NCBI GenBank assembly: GCA_043228905.1
Contig: JBHGNT010000003.1
Coordinates: forward strand, 16,616,001-16,680,000
Reading direction: 5' to 3'
Source of the DNA: Azolla caroliniana
Taxonomy: Eukaryota; Polypodiophyta
Length of the DNA stretch: 64,000 nt
Both the position numbers and the translations under genes were made by a program. The first letter of the stretch is position 1. The number at the start of each line of letters is the position of its first letter. The notes under the pieces are model-generated. The model saw nothing but the letters and a program-made list of their open reading frames with translations, did no database searches and was not told the origin of the DNA. Positions 30,782 to 41,213 of this stretch are shown here, one piece after another.

Positions 30782-31640
30782 TCAGCCGATCCATTTATGA
30801 ATCATGTACAAAATATCAATTCATGTGCCCATCTGTGTAAGAGCCGGTTCATGCGCCTTTTTCTCCGATTCCGCCTATGCCCGGTTTTCTTCACAACACT
30901 GGCTATTACATTGATATTACACGGTCAGGAAATGCCAGGATGCGTAATCAATGGCGGCTCAGGGGTTAATGTAATTAGTGGGAAAAAATGGGAGTAGTTA
31001 GGCATATCAGAATGGGAGGCTTGCCAGTTCTAGCTCCGTATGGCAGATACCCGCTTAGTACGACCATTGGGGTTGATATGCAAGGTCGGCATTATCGTGG
31101 GAGGACATCGCTTTGACATCTCAGCGGTAGTCCTCACCCTGGATGCCCCATGGGCATACCCTATGCTGCTGGGCAAACCGTGGCTTCGTGCAACGAATAT
31201 CAAGCAGAGCTGGCAACACAAGTGTATTAGTTTTCGACACGGACGCACCAACGTTCGCGTACCTATGGAGGAAAGGGCGACACAATCCAAGGGTATATCA
31301 CCATTATACGCGGAAGATATAAATATGTTGGCCAAGGTGGATGATGCAGAATTAGAGGCATACCTAGACGAGCACCCTCGGATTATTCCGTTGTTCGAAA
31401 TGAACGTCATCGCAACCGAGGCAGATATGCCACGGCCACTACTCTCCACGACGAGGCTTACGAACCAAACCCAGAGTCAATATTGGAACTAAGCAGAGCA
31501 CGGGCAGCATTTGAGAGGGAAATGGAAATTTCACGACGAGTCACCCCCTCTGCCCTTGAAGAAGTAAACGTGGGTACGACGTCAAAACCTCGTTTTCTCT
31601 CTATCGCAAAAGAATTAAGGTTGGACTAGAGAGACACAAT
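30782..31640 (+). pseudogene. G2 protease
   Basis: Text resumes after the solo LTR. The aspartyl protease region near 30930-30990 reads 'GQEMPGCVINGGSGVNVIS', where the catalytic D is replaced by N (INGGSG against IDGGSG). After a TAG the frame 31040-31492 continues 'MADTRLVRPLGLI' and 'DAPWAYPMLLGKPWLRA', typical of the protease C-terminal half and the bridge to reverse transcriptase in plant gypsy elements. A D-to-N change would abolish proteolysis. Confidence 0.78.
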
Positions 31641-32457
31641 GTTTGAACTACTCAAGAAATATAAAGATGTGTTCGCCTGGGCTCTCGAGGACATGAAGGG
31701 GTTAGATCCGAAGTTCTATCAACATAAGATCAATTTAGCAACAGACGCAAAACCGGTCCAATAGCACTGCTACCGCATGAACCCGAACTACGCGACCCAT
31801 GTAAAAGAAGAAATTGACAAACTCTTAAAGGCGGGATTCATACGACCAATTAAACAAGCCACATGGTTAAGTCTGATAGTAGTCGTTCCAAAGAAAAACG
31901 GCAAAATACGAGTATGCGTGGATTACAGAAAATTAAACGTTGTAACCATTACAGATGCATTCCCTTTACCATTCACCAATAGCGTACTGGACGCCGTCGC
32001 AGGACATGACATATACAGTTTTTTAGATGGCTTCAGTGGATATAACCAGGTACGCATGCATCCCGATGACCAAGAGAAGACGGCATTTGTCACAGACTGG
32101 GGAGTCTATGTGGCAGTTGTCATGATGTTCGGGCTAAAAACAGCGTTGGCGACATTTCAACAGACAATCACGGAGATCTTTGGGGAATATATTCCAGCAT
32201 TCATGCAAGTTTTTTTAGACGATTTTGCAGTATATGGGAAAAAAACCGACCATTTTACGCATCTGCAACTGTGCCTAGAACGTTGCCGCACCGCACGCTT
32301 AAGCCTAAATCCCGCGAAATGTGCCTTCAGCGTGACCATCGGGACTCTCCTAGGCCATATAGTCAGCAAGGATGGAATAGCGATTGATCTGAACAAGATC
32401 TCCGCGATTACTCAAGACAAAACTCCGACAAACACGAAATCACTCAACTGGTTTTAA
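31641..32457 (+). pseudogene. G2 reverse transcriptase
   Basis: From 31777 the frame is open for 226 codons: 'VKEEIDKLLKAGFIRPI', 'VVVPKKNGKIRVCVDYRKLN', 'TDAFPLPF', 'YSFLDGFSGYNQVRMHPDDQ', 'KTAFVTDWG', 'LKTALATFQQTI' and the catalytic FLDDFAVYG near 32211 (FLDD is an accepted variant of YxDD), then 'GHIVSKDGI'. Upstream text from about 31650 ('FAWALEDMKGLDP') is in the same frame, with one TAG near 31762 where glutamine is expected. The frame ends at 32455 with TAA. The catalytic aspartates are intact. Confidence 0.88.
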
Positions 32458-33630
32458 GGACAAATACTATGGCATAGTCGGATGATACGATACTTGGCGG
32501 ACTTCGCCACACCATTACATGCCGCCGTGCATCGGACTCCCTTCCAATGGACTACAACGGAGGACAAGGCCTATGAGGTGCTCAAGATAATGATCACACA
32601 AGCACCCGTCGTACAACCACCAGTTTGGGCGAAGCCATTCCACGTGTCAGGAATAGTACAAAAGCAGAGATGGAATTAGTACTAAAGAAGAGCAGTACTA
32701 TTAGTACTAAGAGGACGGGACTGCGTAAGATTCCCAAGAGAGGAAGTGAGAAGAGGAGAGAGAGAGATAGCGAGAATGAGAGAGAGAGAAAGATGATGAC
32801 AACAGCTAATATATTATGTGAAAAAGATAAGTACAAGCGGCTAAGAGGCTTAAGACTGGCGTTGAACCAATTTGGTTCAAAACAATGCCTTGTGCCTCCT
32901 TTTATAGTGTTTTTAGGGATAATCTTGAAGCTTCTAGAATGTTCTAGAGAGATCTGGAATATACATCAATTTTCTATGATAAAGCATAAATGAAAATAAT
33001 ATCCTACAAATTACAATTCATAGTCTAATGGTAAGAGCTCGACCCATATAGCATAAGGTCATGGGTTTGAGTCTTGCCATATCATGACACCACGTGTTCG
33101 TAGACGCCTCGGACATAGCAATAGGAAGTTTGATAATGCAGCTCACTGAACTGAATTGGTATCGGCCAGTGTACTACGCTAGCCGCAAATTATCAACAGT
33201 TGAGCGTAACTATTCCACAACGGAGCGTGAGGTGTTAGGGATGATCTATAGTATCAATAAATTCCGGCATTATGTGTTGGGGAGGAAATTCACGTTCCAC
33301 GTGGATCATTTGGGACTGTTGTATTTGGTGGAGAAACAAGCACTGACAAGGAAATTGGCATGATGGATGTTGCTGCTTCAAGAATTCAATTTTGTAATTT
33401 AGCACCGCCCAGGTACGCAACACGCAGTGGCAGATTTTTTGAGCCAACTCGATAATGGAGAAACAGTACAGAAGGACGACGACGACTTTCCGAACGCAGA
33501 CATTCTGCGGGTAGCAGCACTAGCAGAAAGAACGGAAACGACGTTTCTAGACCGGTGGCTTATGGAAATGACATATTGTTTTACTACAGGACTGCCTCCA
33601 CCACAATTACACATGGACGAGAAGAAATGA
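32458..33630 (+). pseudogene. G2 RNase H, split by a solo LTR
   Basis: The first part reads 'YLADFATPLHAAVHRTPFQW' and 'APVVQPPVWAKPFHV' up to 32644. The second part, from 33090, continues in frame 'FVDASDIAIGSLIMQ', 'YYASRKLSTVERNYSTTERE', 'KFTFHVDHLGLLYLV' and 'HAVADFLSQLDNGE'. The RNase H catalytic Asp (VDAS), Glu (TTERE) and Asp (HVDH) are present. TGA at 33361 stands where arginine is expected. The join across the 445-bp insertion restores a continuous frame, which proves the insertion boundary. Confidence 0.88.
32645..33089. repeat. Solo LTR in G2 RNase H
   Basis: A 445-bp block begins TGTCAGGAATAG and ends ATCATGACA, flanked by perfect CCACG repeats (32640-32644 and 33090-33094). The RNase H frame is continuous without it. 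The interior contains (GA)-rich sequence, 'ACTGGCGTTGAACC' and, near the end, a tRNA-like 'TAGTCTAATGGTAAGAGC' followed by 'GGGTTTGAGTCTTGCC'. The middle and end resemble the N1 LTR, so it belongs to the same loose family. Confidence 0.88.
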
Positions 33631-34671
33631 TTAGCCGTCCGGAGCCGTAACTTTTGCCTAATAGAAGGAGTTTTATATCAGAAAGGTAATGATGGCATTT
33701 GGCGACGCGGTGTACGTCAGGATGAGAAAGAAGCAGTCTTATGGGAGGCTCACTACGGCACAGCAGGCGGCCATTACACGGGCGATGTTACGGCCTGGAA
33801 AATATGGCAAGCATGCCTATGGTGGCCGACTACACAGAAGGAAGCATACGAGTATTGCAAAAAGTGTGATTTGTGTCAACGGGTGGGCCAGCCCACGGAG
33901 TGCGCAAGGATGCCACACCAGCCCGTATTACTGTTAAATCCCTTCCAAAAGTGGGGATTGGATTTTGTGGGCTCCTTCACACCGGCAGCGGCCCGTATGA
34001 GCAAGAAATACATATTGGTAGCCACGGATTATTCCACCAAGTGGGTAGAAGCAAAGGCACTACGAGAGAATACGGCGACCGTCACAACGAGATTCCTTTA
34101 TGAACACATCTGGTGTCAGTTCGGCTGTCCGATTGAGCTTATCAGTGACCAGGGGAGCCACTTTCTCAATACGATCGTTCAAGAACTAACACATCATTAT
34201 GCCGTAGTCCACAAGAAAAGTACGCCATATTATCCACAGGCGAATGGGTTGGTGGAATCCACCAACAAGACGTTGCAACCCATCTTAAAGAAAATCGTCA
34301 ATGAAAATAGAACGGACTGGGATACCAAATTACATAGTGCGTTATGGGCGTACAGAACTAGCTACAAAACAAGCATACAGTCAACACCATTTCGACTAGC
34401 ATTTGGGCTGGAGGCCGTGATGCCAGTAGAGTTTCAAATACCTAGTTTATGGATTCAGGTACGTGACCGACTATCGGAAGCCAAGTCGGAGGAGGTACGG
34501 CTCCACCAGCTGCTCGAACTTGGTGTAAAACGCGTACGCAACATGGTTGTGTTGGAGCAGGAACAACGACGGCGTAAAGCGTTTGTGGATCGACATCGGA
34601 ACGCACGGGAAAAGGATTTCGCGGTCGGTCGAGCGGTACTAGTTTTCGCTGGACAGGCCTGTACTAGATAA
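33631..34671 (+). pseudogene. G2 integrase
   Basis: The zinc-binding HHCC domain is visible at about 33720-33885 ('AHYGTAGGHY' ... 'YCKKCDLCQR'). It is followed by the catalytic core: 'WGLDFVGSF', 'ATDYSTKWVEAKAL', 'LISDQGSHF' and 'YYPQANGLVESTNKTL', giving the D, D and E of the triad. A C-terminal region follows with 'WAYRTSYKTSIQSTPF', 'LAFGLEAVMPVE' and 'RRRKAFVDRHRNAREKDF'. The core from 33871 is open to two stops at 34669-34674. A TGA near 33628 stands for arginine. It is the most complete gypsy enzyme here. Confidence 0.88.
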
Positions 34672-35152
34672 TAGGAGTGGAACAAGGCACGTTCCAACTA
34701 GGCACACTGGCTGGGGAAGTCTTACGACAAAAGGTGAATGGGTTTCGCCTTAAACGTTACCTGGGCCCTACGCCACCTAACCCATTCACCGCTGAATAGG
34801 ACAAAGCCGGAGAACTTGCGGCGTAAGTGGACGGCCCCACTAGTATCATAGTGTAAAAATAGGCTATATGTAACCATTACAAAAAAGAGAGAGAAGATAG
34901 CGACGCTATTAAAAAAGGACTGAATGCATGCACAGACTTCTAGACCAAGAACACGCGGCACCACGATGGCTCACCGCCCAATGAACCCTAGACCACAAAA
35001 AGAAGGAAATAGAAGGTCTTCTACACAACACAAATCCACCTCCTAACTCTCAACGCTCTCATCGGTACCCTCCCTCACCTTCTCCTCCATCCTATCACAG
35101 AGCTGAAACCCACCAAAACCACCAATCTTCTCCCCACGAGCCTACTCTGACT

Positions 35153-37630
35153 ATGCCGATATTTATCTCTACCACCTTACGTCGATAGCTCGTGGAGAAA
35201 TGCGTGGATGGGTACATCAGGGTCGCAGAGGCACCTCCACACCCGGATGCATTGGACATCGCCAAAAACCTCAATATCAACACGGTCACCAACTCCTCCA
35301 TTCGGAAAAAGGTTGACCTGTCATCACTAGGTTAAAGGCATTTCGAAATCCCTCCTACGGAGTTGCTGTAGAGGTATTTCGGCCCGTATTCCTCCTTTGC
35401 CAAGGCCTATAGAACGAAGGAGATCCTGTATCCCTTTTTCCCTGAAGTCGCCAAGTTCCTATTAGAGGTCGGACGCGTACACGTAAATGCATATGGGATG
35501 CCCAAGCAGAAGGCATGTATCATTATTGATACCTTTGAAGGGCATAGGGTCGATTGGGGAGTCATCACGGGGCCGACGTTAAGGGAAGTCCTGCACGCAT
35601 ATCAAGGAGGCAAGAAGGTCAGGCCTATCATACAATAGTACCTGACGGTACTATTCCCACCCCGAGGCCTGCCGGCACCGCAGCCCAGCAAACCCATGCT
35701 GCCGCCCCGATCCGCGAAGCACAGGTTAGCGGAGTTAGATGCCACAGAGTGGGAGGATGAACCCCAACCCGCCCACCCGAACACACGGACAATGCCAGAA
35801 GAGCAGGCGGCGCGCTCCGCAAAAGCGGCACTAGAACCAGATGCCGAACCACAGCATGATAGCCCTAGGCCGAAACGGCGAAGGCTGGGCAGGAAAGATG
35901 GGTGGGGATTAGTTAAAGATGTACCCATGACGGCAGAGACAACGATCGAAGGCGATGACTCCGCAGCTACGGAGCCCAACATCACCTTTGAAATAATCCG
36001 GGAGCCACGACCAATCATTACGGCCCAGTCACAACGAGGGAAAGCCGTATTGACGGCGGAAAGCGAGGTTTTGGCATATCTAGATATCTCGAACACGGCC
36101 CATGAGTTCAGTGCACTCTTGCAGTACGGAACCACTTTTGAGCTCATGGAATTCTTGGCAACGCAATAGATAAAGGCCTCACAACGAATGGACGAGGAGC
36201 ACGCGGAGCGCCAGATGATCGAGCGCGCCTTAACACAAACGGCGGAGAGCGACGATGAGGACCAGTTAGCCAAAGTCGGCAGACGGAGCAACTCCGGGAT
36301 ACGTTGAATGGGGATGAAACTACCCCCATTAAACACAGCCCTAGTCGAAGTCCATAGGCAATTGGCAAAGGTCAGCACGGGCGCCAAGGAGATGGCCATT
36401 AAAAATAAGAATGTCTGGAAGAAGGTGAAACTGACCCAAGCCGAGCTGCAAAAACCCAACGAACGCATCGTGGAGTTGGAAACTAACGCGACTACGGCGC
36501 AACAAGAAACTCCACCACCAAACCACGCCATCGAAGTCTTGAAGGAAGAGATTGAGGCTCAGACCGCCATTGCCTGAAAAGCAAAAAGGGTCGTACAACT
36601 AGCGCAATCAGAAATTGATCGCCTCTGCATTGAACTTCGCCAGTCCTCAGACAGGGGAAAGGACATCCGGGCCAACGGCCGAAAGGCAATAAAAACCCTT
36701 GAAGAGAAACTCATTGCGGAGATAGCACAGTACACCCAGACAAAAGAAGAAAATGCCCAATTACGGGAGGAAGCGAAGAAATTAGAGGCGGCAATCGCGG
36801 GACTGCAGGCCTTATTGGAGAAAAAGAAGGCATGGTTCGACGAGCAGCTGGTGGGCAAACAGGAAAGAAGGCATTAGCTCGAAATCCCCCTAAACAATGA
36901 AATGGGGAAATTAGAAGAACTATATGCGAAGGAATCCCAGCTGTGGGCGGGTATGAAGAGCACGTATGAAGAAGAGGCAGCAGTTACTCAACAAGAAATT
37001 GCAAACCTCAAGAAGTTGATGGAAGAAGCACGCAACCATTGCCAGGCCATCACAAACAACGTGCGTATCCTTCTACAAACGAATCGGGAGAGGTTTACAG
37101 CGCAATTGAAAACGACGCTAGACAAAGGATGGATGGCGTGGGCAGCCCAAGTGGCGGAATTGCACGTATATCGTGCGGACTCGGAGAACCGAAGAAAAAA
37201 CGGTCGAGGCTTCTATAAACTCAATGAGGAGAGCATTGCGGCAGTACACGAGTACCTAGCGCAAGACTATCGCGCACTAGCAGACCAACATTTTGAAGAA
37301 CTCGCGTAGCTATTAGATGATTTTGGTGAAAGTTAGGAGGATCTGTTTCACCAGATCATGCGAACAAATGAGGAATCCATCGCGACACCAATTCCGGATA
37401 TTGCCGAAGAAGAGCAACCTCAGGCCAGGTCCCTAGAAATTACAACTACGGTGAACAGCGGGGAACGGCGAGCGGAGTCCCCCACAATACCAGACAGCGA
37501 AACCACTGCCCAAGAGGAACCCCATCTACCGGAGCATACGCTATCAGCCGACCACACGGAGAACGTTGCGGACCAAGCGGTACCTAGAGCGTACACCGAC
37601 GGCCGACACCACGGAGGAAGTGACGGATGA
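35153..37630 (+). pseudogene. G2 accessory frame between integrase and 3' LTR (coiled coil)
   Basis: One frame runs from the ATG at 35153 to 37630 (about 826 codons) with roughly ten in-frame stops and no frameshift that I can see. The first ~160 codons look globular ('YIRVAEAPPHPDALDIA', 'PYSSFAKAYRTKEILYPFFP', 'HRVDWGVITGPTLREVLHAY'). Then comes a Pro/Glu/Ala-rich part with a nuclear-localisation-like cluster RPKRRRLGRK near 35869. A long heptad-like Glu/Lys/Leu region suggests a coiled coil (about 36310-37150), and the tail is acidic. I do not recognise the family. Some plant gypsy lineages (Tat/Ogre, Athila) carry extra frames in this position. No envelope signature or membrane segment is visible. 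Between 34672 and 35152 I see nothing coding. Confidence 0.65.
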
Positions 37631-37885
37631 GATGAAGCCGCGACCGACCGCAAACCTGCCGACGGCTGAGCCCAACCCCCTAGCCCAAGAAGAGCCCATA
37701 GAACCCAGACCGCCCACATAGGACGATCGCGACACCATGAGGGAACCACACCACGATGCACCTATGGGGCCTATGTCGTCCCCGGATGCGGACACCGTAG
37801 CAAAGCCAAACATCATGGGAATTTTGGAAGAAGATTAAAGGGATGGGTCCGAGGTGCCATGGCACTGTCCCACAAGCGTGCCAGG

Positions 37886-38334
37886 TGTTGTCCGCCGGAA
37901 TTGTAACCGACGGTCAAGAGCGCAGGAACACGGAATAGTATAATATTGTAATGCATGTAACGGTTCACGCGGGAAGCGTGAACGGCTAAAAGACCTTGCG
38001 TATATAAAGGGCAGAAAACCTTTGATAGAGGGAGCATGTAATTTTGAATGTAAGAGGCGTATCGTAATACAGTTCTATCTTCTCTGAGCTCTGTGTGTAG
38101 CTACGACTAATCTATTGTGTGTCTGTAACACTTGAGAGCGTAGGAGTAAGTAACGGTGTGTGTGTTAGCCCATTGTCAAAGGAGCTCGGTTGTAGCCGTC
38201 TCCCTTATACGCTGCTAGGTTACGGGGAATATCCCACTAAGTATTACGCACAGACGCTACCATTCGTGGTCACACAGTCACTTGGAGGTCTAGGTCGAAG
38301 GACTGACCATAGACCGTGTTCCTAGTCGGTAACA
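37886..38334 (+). repeat. 3' LTR of G2
   Basis: It has the same length as the 5' LTR (449 bp), starting TGTTGTCCGCC and ending GGTAACA. The TATA-like 'GCGTATATAAAGGG' is conserved. Confidence 0.88.
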
Positions 38335-38756
38335 CATACCCGACTGGAAGAAGAAGGCCAACACTTGGACATGGTCCGTGAAGGGCCTAAAGATCGAGGA
38401 TGAGTTGGAGATAGCCAACTCGGACAAGAGCGGGAACGAATCAGAGGCAACCAATTCGGTTCAACAGTTTGATTCGGAGGTGTCAGGTCATTTGAAGGCC
38501 AAGAAAACAAGAAGGTAGCGGAAGTCATTGACACGAAGGAGCCAATGGGTCAAGAAGCACTGAAGTCGGAGCAACGATGGGGCTGAGATGGGCCAATCGA
38601 GAAGGTCAAGGAGTGTGGAACTGGACGGATCGTCGAAAGCGGGACGGGACGGGGCAAGGAGCATGAGCAAGGAGAGAAGACGCCAGGAGGAGCTGGAGGG
38701 AAGGACCGATAGAAACTGACACCACAATACGACCCCAAGTTCAACTTGAGGGGGAG
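38335..38756 (+). pseudogene. Element B1 3' tail region
   Basis: B1 text after G2 is hydrophilic in one frame ('WTWSVKGLKIEDELEIANSD' and so on) and ends with the polypurine tract TTGAGGGGGAG at 38746-38756. The corresponding stretch of B3 (about 48500-49087) has similar composition. It is probably the region between RNase H and the LTR, not an enzyme domain. Confidence 0.6.
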
Positions 38757-39170
38757 TGTTGAGCGAGGAAGCCCAACATGATCCGATGGCTGAACAAGCC
38801 AAGAGCCAGATCAGTGTCCAGATCTAAATGTAATCGGTAGGTTGTTAGAGGCCTACTATCCTAGCCTAGTACGTAGGCATATTTTTGGGAATCAGTGTCA
38901 GTCGCTCAGTACGAGCATTGAAGTACATGTCAGTACTTTTGTCTGTCCTTTTATGGACTTGTATAAAAATGCTTAGGGAGCACATTGTATGTACACAGAC
39001 AGAGTCTTTGAGTATTTTTGAAATTGAGTGTTTACTGTTCTGCTCTCTCTTTGTCTCTCCCGCTCTCTTTGTGTGTATTGTGTGAAGCTTTCTATTAAAC
39101 CTATGTATATTTTCTGTTGCTATCCATGAAGCCAATTTCATCTACAAGCTTCCGCACGCAATTCTTTTCA
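38757..39170 (+). repeat. 3' LTR of element B1
   Basis: It begins TGTTGAGCGAGG directly after the polypurine tract and ends TTCTTTTCA. 414 bp. A TATA-like 'TTGTATAAAAATGC' lies near 38959. It is followed by AAGAA and then minus-strand coding text of element C. Confidence 0.88.
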
Positions 39171-39645
39171 AAGAAGTATTAAATGCATCATTGGAATCCT
39201 CAACTAAGAACCTAAATCCTATCTCCACAGGTGTAGAAACCGACTTGCCATCCTCAAAGTTAAAACGTTGTAGTAGTTTTTCGACAAACTTTCCTTGATG
39301 CATAACCATAGCCCCCTCAACGGATACAAATTGGATGCCAAGATAGTAGCTCAAAAGACCAAGATAAATGACATCAAAAGTATGTTGCAAATCAGCCATA
39401 AGAATGTCAAGTTTTGCATCGCATCCCCATCTTTGTGTACATAAAGTGTGCTTTCAATCAGACTACATGTGAAGCCAAGAGCAATCAAGTTCCTCTCAAT
39501 TTTTTCATACCGTGCATGTGGAGCTTGCTTGATACCATACAAGGCTTTATGCAAGCGACAAACCATATGTTGTTTCCCTTTCATAGAAAATCTAGGAGGT
39601 TGCTTCACATAAACCTCTTCTTGTAAATCACCATTCAAGAAAGCT
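39171..39645 (-). pseudogene. Copia element C reverse transcriptase, upstream half
   Basis: Reading leftward from about 39640: 'NGDLQEEVYVKQPPRF', 'CRLHKALYGIKQAPHARYEK', 'LGFTCSLIESTLYV', then after a break 'LMADLQHTFDV', 'LSYYLGIQFVSVEGAMVMHQ', 'EKLLQRFNFED' and 'VSTPVEIGFRFLVEDSND'. The segment that should hold the catalytic YVDD, between 'STLYVHKDGDA' and 'LMADLQ', is missing: a small deletion near 39410. The gene continues at 11386 beyond B1. The 5' part (gag to integrase) has been lost at 39645. Confidence 0.82.
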
Positions 39646-40090
39646 ATTTTTATTCAAAGCAATGCAATTTCCAACCTCTTTGGGTAGCCAATATAACCAT
39701 GGTAAAAATGGTAATATGGTAAGTATACACGTTTTGAAACACTTGTCCACCATGCACAATTGAAGATGACGTTTGAAGGTTGGCACAAGGCATCAACTTT
39801 GCACCCAAAGCCGTCATTTGGGCAAATCCCATGGAACTCATCATCTTCACTTTCCAATCATAACCTTGACAAACTTGGATAAGAGCTTGAAAAGATGTTG
39901 GATCCTTCAAGGTTGCCTCCAAACAAAAATGCATGTCAAGGCCCATCTTAAATCGTTCCATCTTAAACCACTCGTCTTTAGTGCCACCACGAAGATGAAT
40001 CCACGTCATCCACAATTCCTTAAACTTTCTTTCATACTCTATGAAACCAAAAGGTGATTCCATCATTAGTCGAAAAAGTTATTCACTTAC
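39646..40090 (-). pseudogene. Gypsy-like gag fragment
   Basis: A minus-strand frame of 138 codons reads 'YERKFKELWMTWIHL', 'WFKMERFKMGLDMHFCLEATL' and 'TSFQALIQVCQGYDWKVK', which resembles the C-terminal half of a Retrotrans_gag capsid domain. It is not the domain expected next to copia reverse transcriptase, so it is probably a separate element joined by deletion. No knuckle, LTR or target repeat was found. Confidence 0.45.
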
Positions 40091-40129
40091 TTTGGTTTCA
40101 CTTCGTCGTTGAATATATCTTGGACGAAA

Positions 40130-40802
40130 TCGAGTCTTAGTATTTCGAAAGATGGTGAGACTTAGATATCAAGAAAGCTCCAGTATGCAGTCGGAGTGGT
40201 CCACCAGTTCATGAGCAATCCGGGAAGAGAGCATTGGGCAACAATCAAGTGGACACTCCGATACCTAAAAGGCACCTTGAGCTTGTGCCTCCGATTCGAC
40301 TCAGGTAAACCCCAATTGGAATGTTTCACCGATTCAAACATGTCGGTTGATGTAGATACCAGTCGATCCACGTCCGGATACATCATGACATATGTATGGT
40401 GAGCCGTATCGTGGCAATCGAGGCTATACAAGTTCATTTCAATATCAACAACGAAAGAAGAGTACATGGAAGTCGTGGAAGCCGGCAAGGAAGTAATCTG
40501 GATGAAGGACTTCATCAGAGAGCTAGGGATTCGACAGGAGGAATACTGGCTCTATTGCGACAGTCAAAGTGCCATCCACCTTGCAAAGAACGCACCCTAC
40601 CACTCCCGGACAAAGCACACCTAGAGGAGATATCACTAGCTCTAGGAGAAGGTACAAGATAAAGAATTTTCGCTGATGAAGATCTATACGAAGGAGAACG
40701 GGTTGGATATGTGGACTAAGGTGCTGACAACCGACAAGCTAGTTGCGTGCTGGAAATGGATCAGATTGACAAGGCATCCCATGCTGGAGTGAAGGGGGAG
40801 TT
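40130..40802 (+). pseudogene. Copia element D, gag fused to RT/RNase H by deletion
   Basis: The text begins with the Gag phrase 'RVLVF.KMVRLRYQ' (compare element F near 63320). Within a few bases it changes to the RT-RNase H connection 'VHQFMSNPGREHWATIKW', 'LRYLKGTLSLCLRFDSG', 'DVDTSRSTSGYIMTY' and, in another frame, 'EVIWMKDFIRELG', 'YCDSQSAIHLAKN'. Everything from the zinc knuckle to most of the reverse transcriptase is therefore deleted at about 40160-40185. It ends with the polypurine tract GTGAAGGGGGAG at 40789-40800. Related to elements I, II, III and F. Confidence 0.78.
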
Positions 40803-41213
40803 TGTTGGGAAACTGGTTCCTCCGAATGAGAACCAGACGAGTTTGATCGGACGAGTTGAAGGAAGGAACCAGATTGAATGGATCCGGAATATATCCAGAT
40901 GGTCATATTTGTAAATAGCCCCAAACCTTATATATGTATGAATATAACTAGGGCAACATTGTTCTATGTGTGGTTGTAGTAGTTGTTATTATCGTTGTAT
41001 AGAGAGAGAGAGAGAGAGAGAGAGAGATACAAAGAGTCTTCTGTTGTAACCGGAAGTTGGTGAAGCTAGACCTCGACGTCATTGCCTCTGAGTCTCACAT
41101 TGTTGTACCTATTCTCTAAAGTGATCCTATTCGAAGTCAGAGAACTCTTGTGATTTCTCCCAATTAGTGTTTTCCACATTAACATCCAGTGTCGTCTCGG
41201 TTGTTTGTGTAAG
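40803..41213 (+). repeat. 3' LTR of element D
   Basis: It begins TGTTGGGAAACTGGTTCC right after the polypurine tract. It contains 'TATATATGTATGAATATAAC', an (AG)n tract at about 41001-41027, and 'TCTCCCAATTAGTGTTTTCC', matching the F LTR near 62875. The right end is cut by the LTR of element III. Confidence 0.75.

Larger units (their letters stand above)
24729..38334 (+). mobile_element. Ty3/gypsy element G2 nested in B1
   Basis: Two 449-bp LTRs (24729-25177 and 37886-38334), both starting TGTTGTCCGCC and ending GGTAACA, flank 12.7 kb. The flanking pentamers are CATAG and CATAC, and the tail of B1 continues at 38335. Order inside: gag, protease, reverse transcriptase, RNase H, integrase, then an extra frame before the 3' LTR. 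Reverse transcriptase before integrase is the Ty3/gypsy order. The LTRs differ at roughly two dozen positions by eye, more than those of element I. Three later insertions lie within it. Confidence 0.9.
11387..39170 (+). mobile_element. Copia element B1, 27.8 kb with nested insertions
   Basis: A plus-strand copia element is bounded by related LTRs at 11387-11785 and 38757-39170. Flanking pentamers are GAGAA on the left and AAGAA on the right (one mismatch), and the host element C is coding-continuous across it. Removing the three large insertions (I at 11977-17364, N1 at 18370-21460, G2 at 24729-38334) leaves about 5.7 kb, with gag, protease, integrase, reverse transcriptase and RNase H in copia order. 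Other members of this LTR family are at 45236-45441, 49088-49509 and 54779-54940. Confidence 0.88.

Noticed and set aside
35602-36531. 309-codon minus-strand frame opposite the G2 accessory frame
   Set aside because: The plus-strand frame continues in the same register for 2.5 kb between integrase and LTR, whereas the minus-strand frame is limited to part of it and has no recognisable domain. Shadow.
35153-37630. G2 accessory frame as a retroviral envelope gene
   Set aside because: I see no signal peptide, no membrane-spanning segment and no cysteine-rich ectodomain. The text is hydrophilic with a nuclear-localisation-like cluster and coiled coil.
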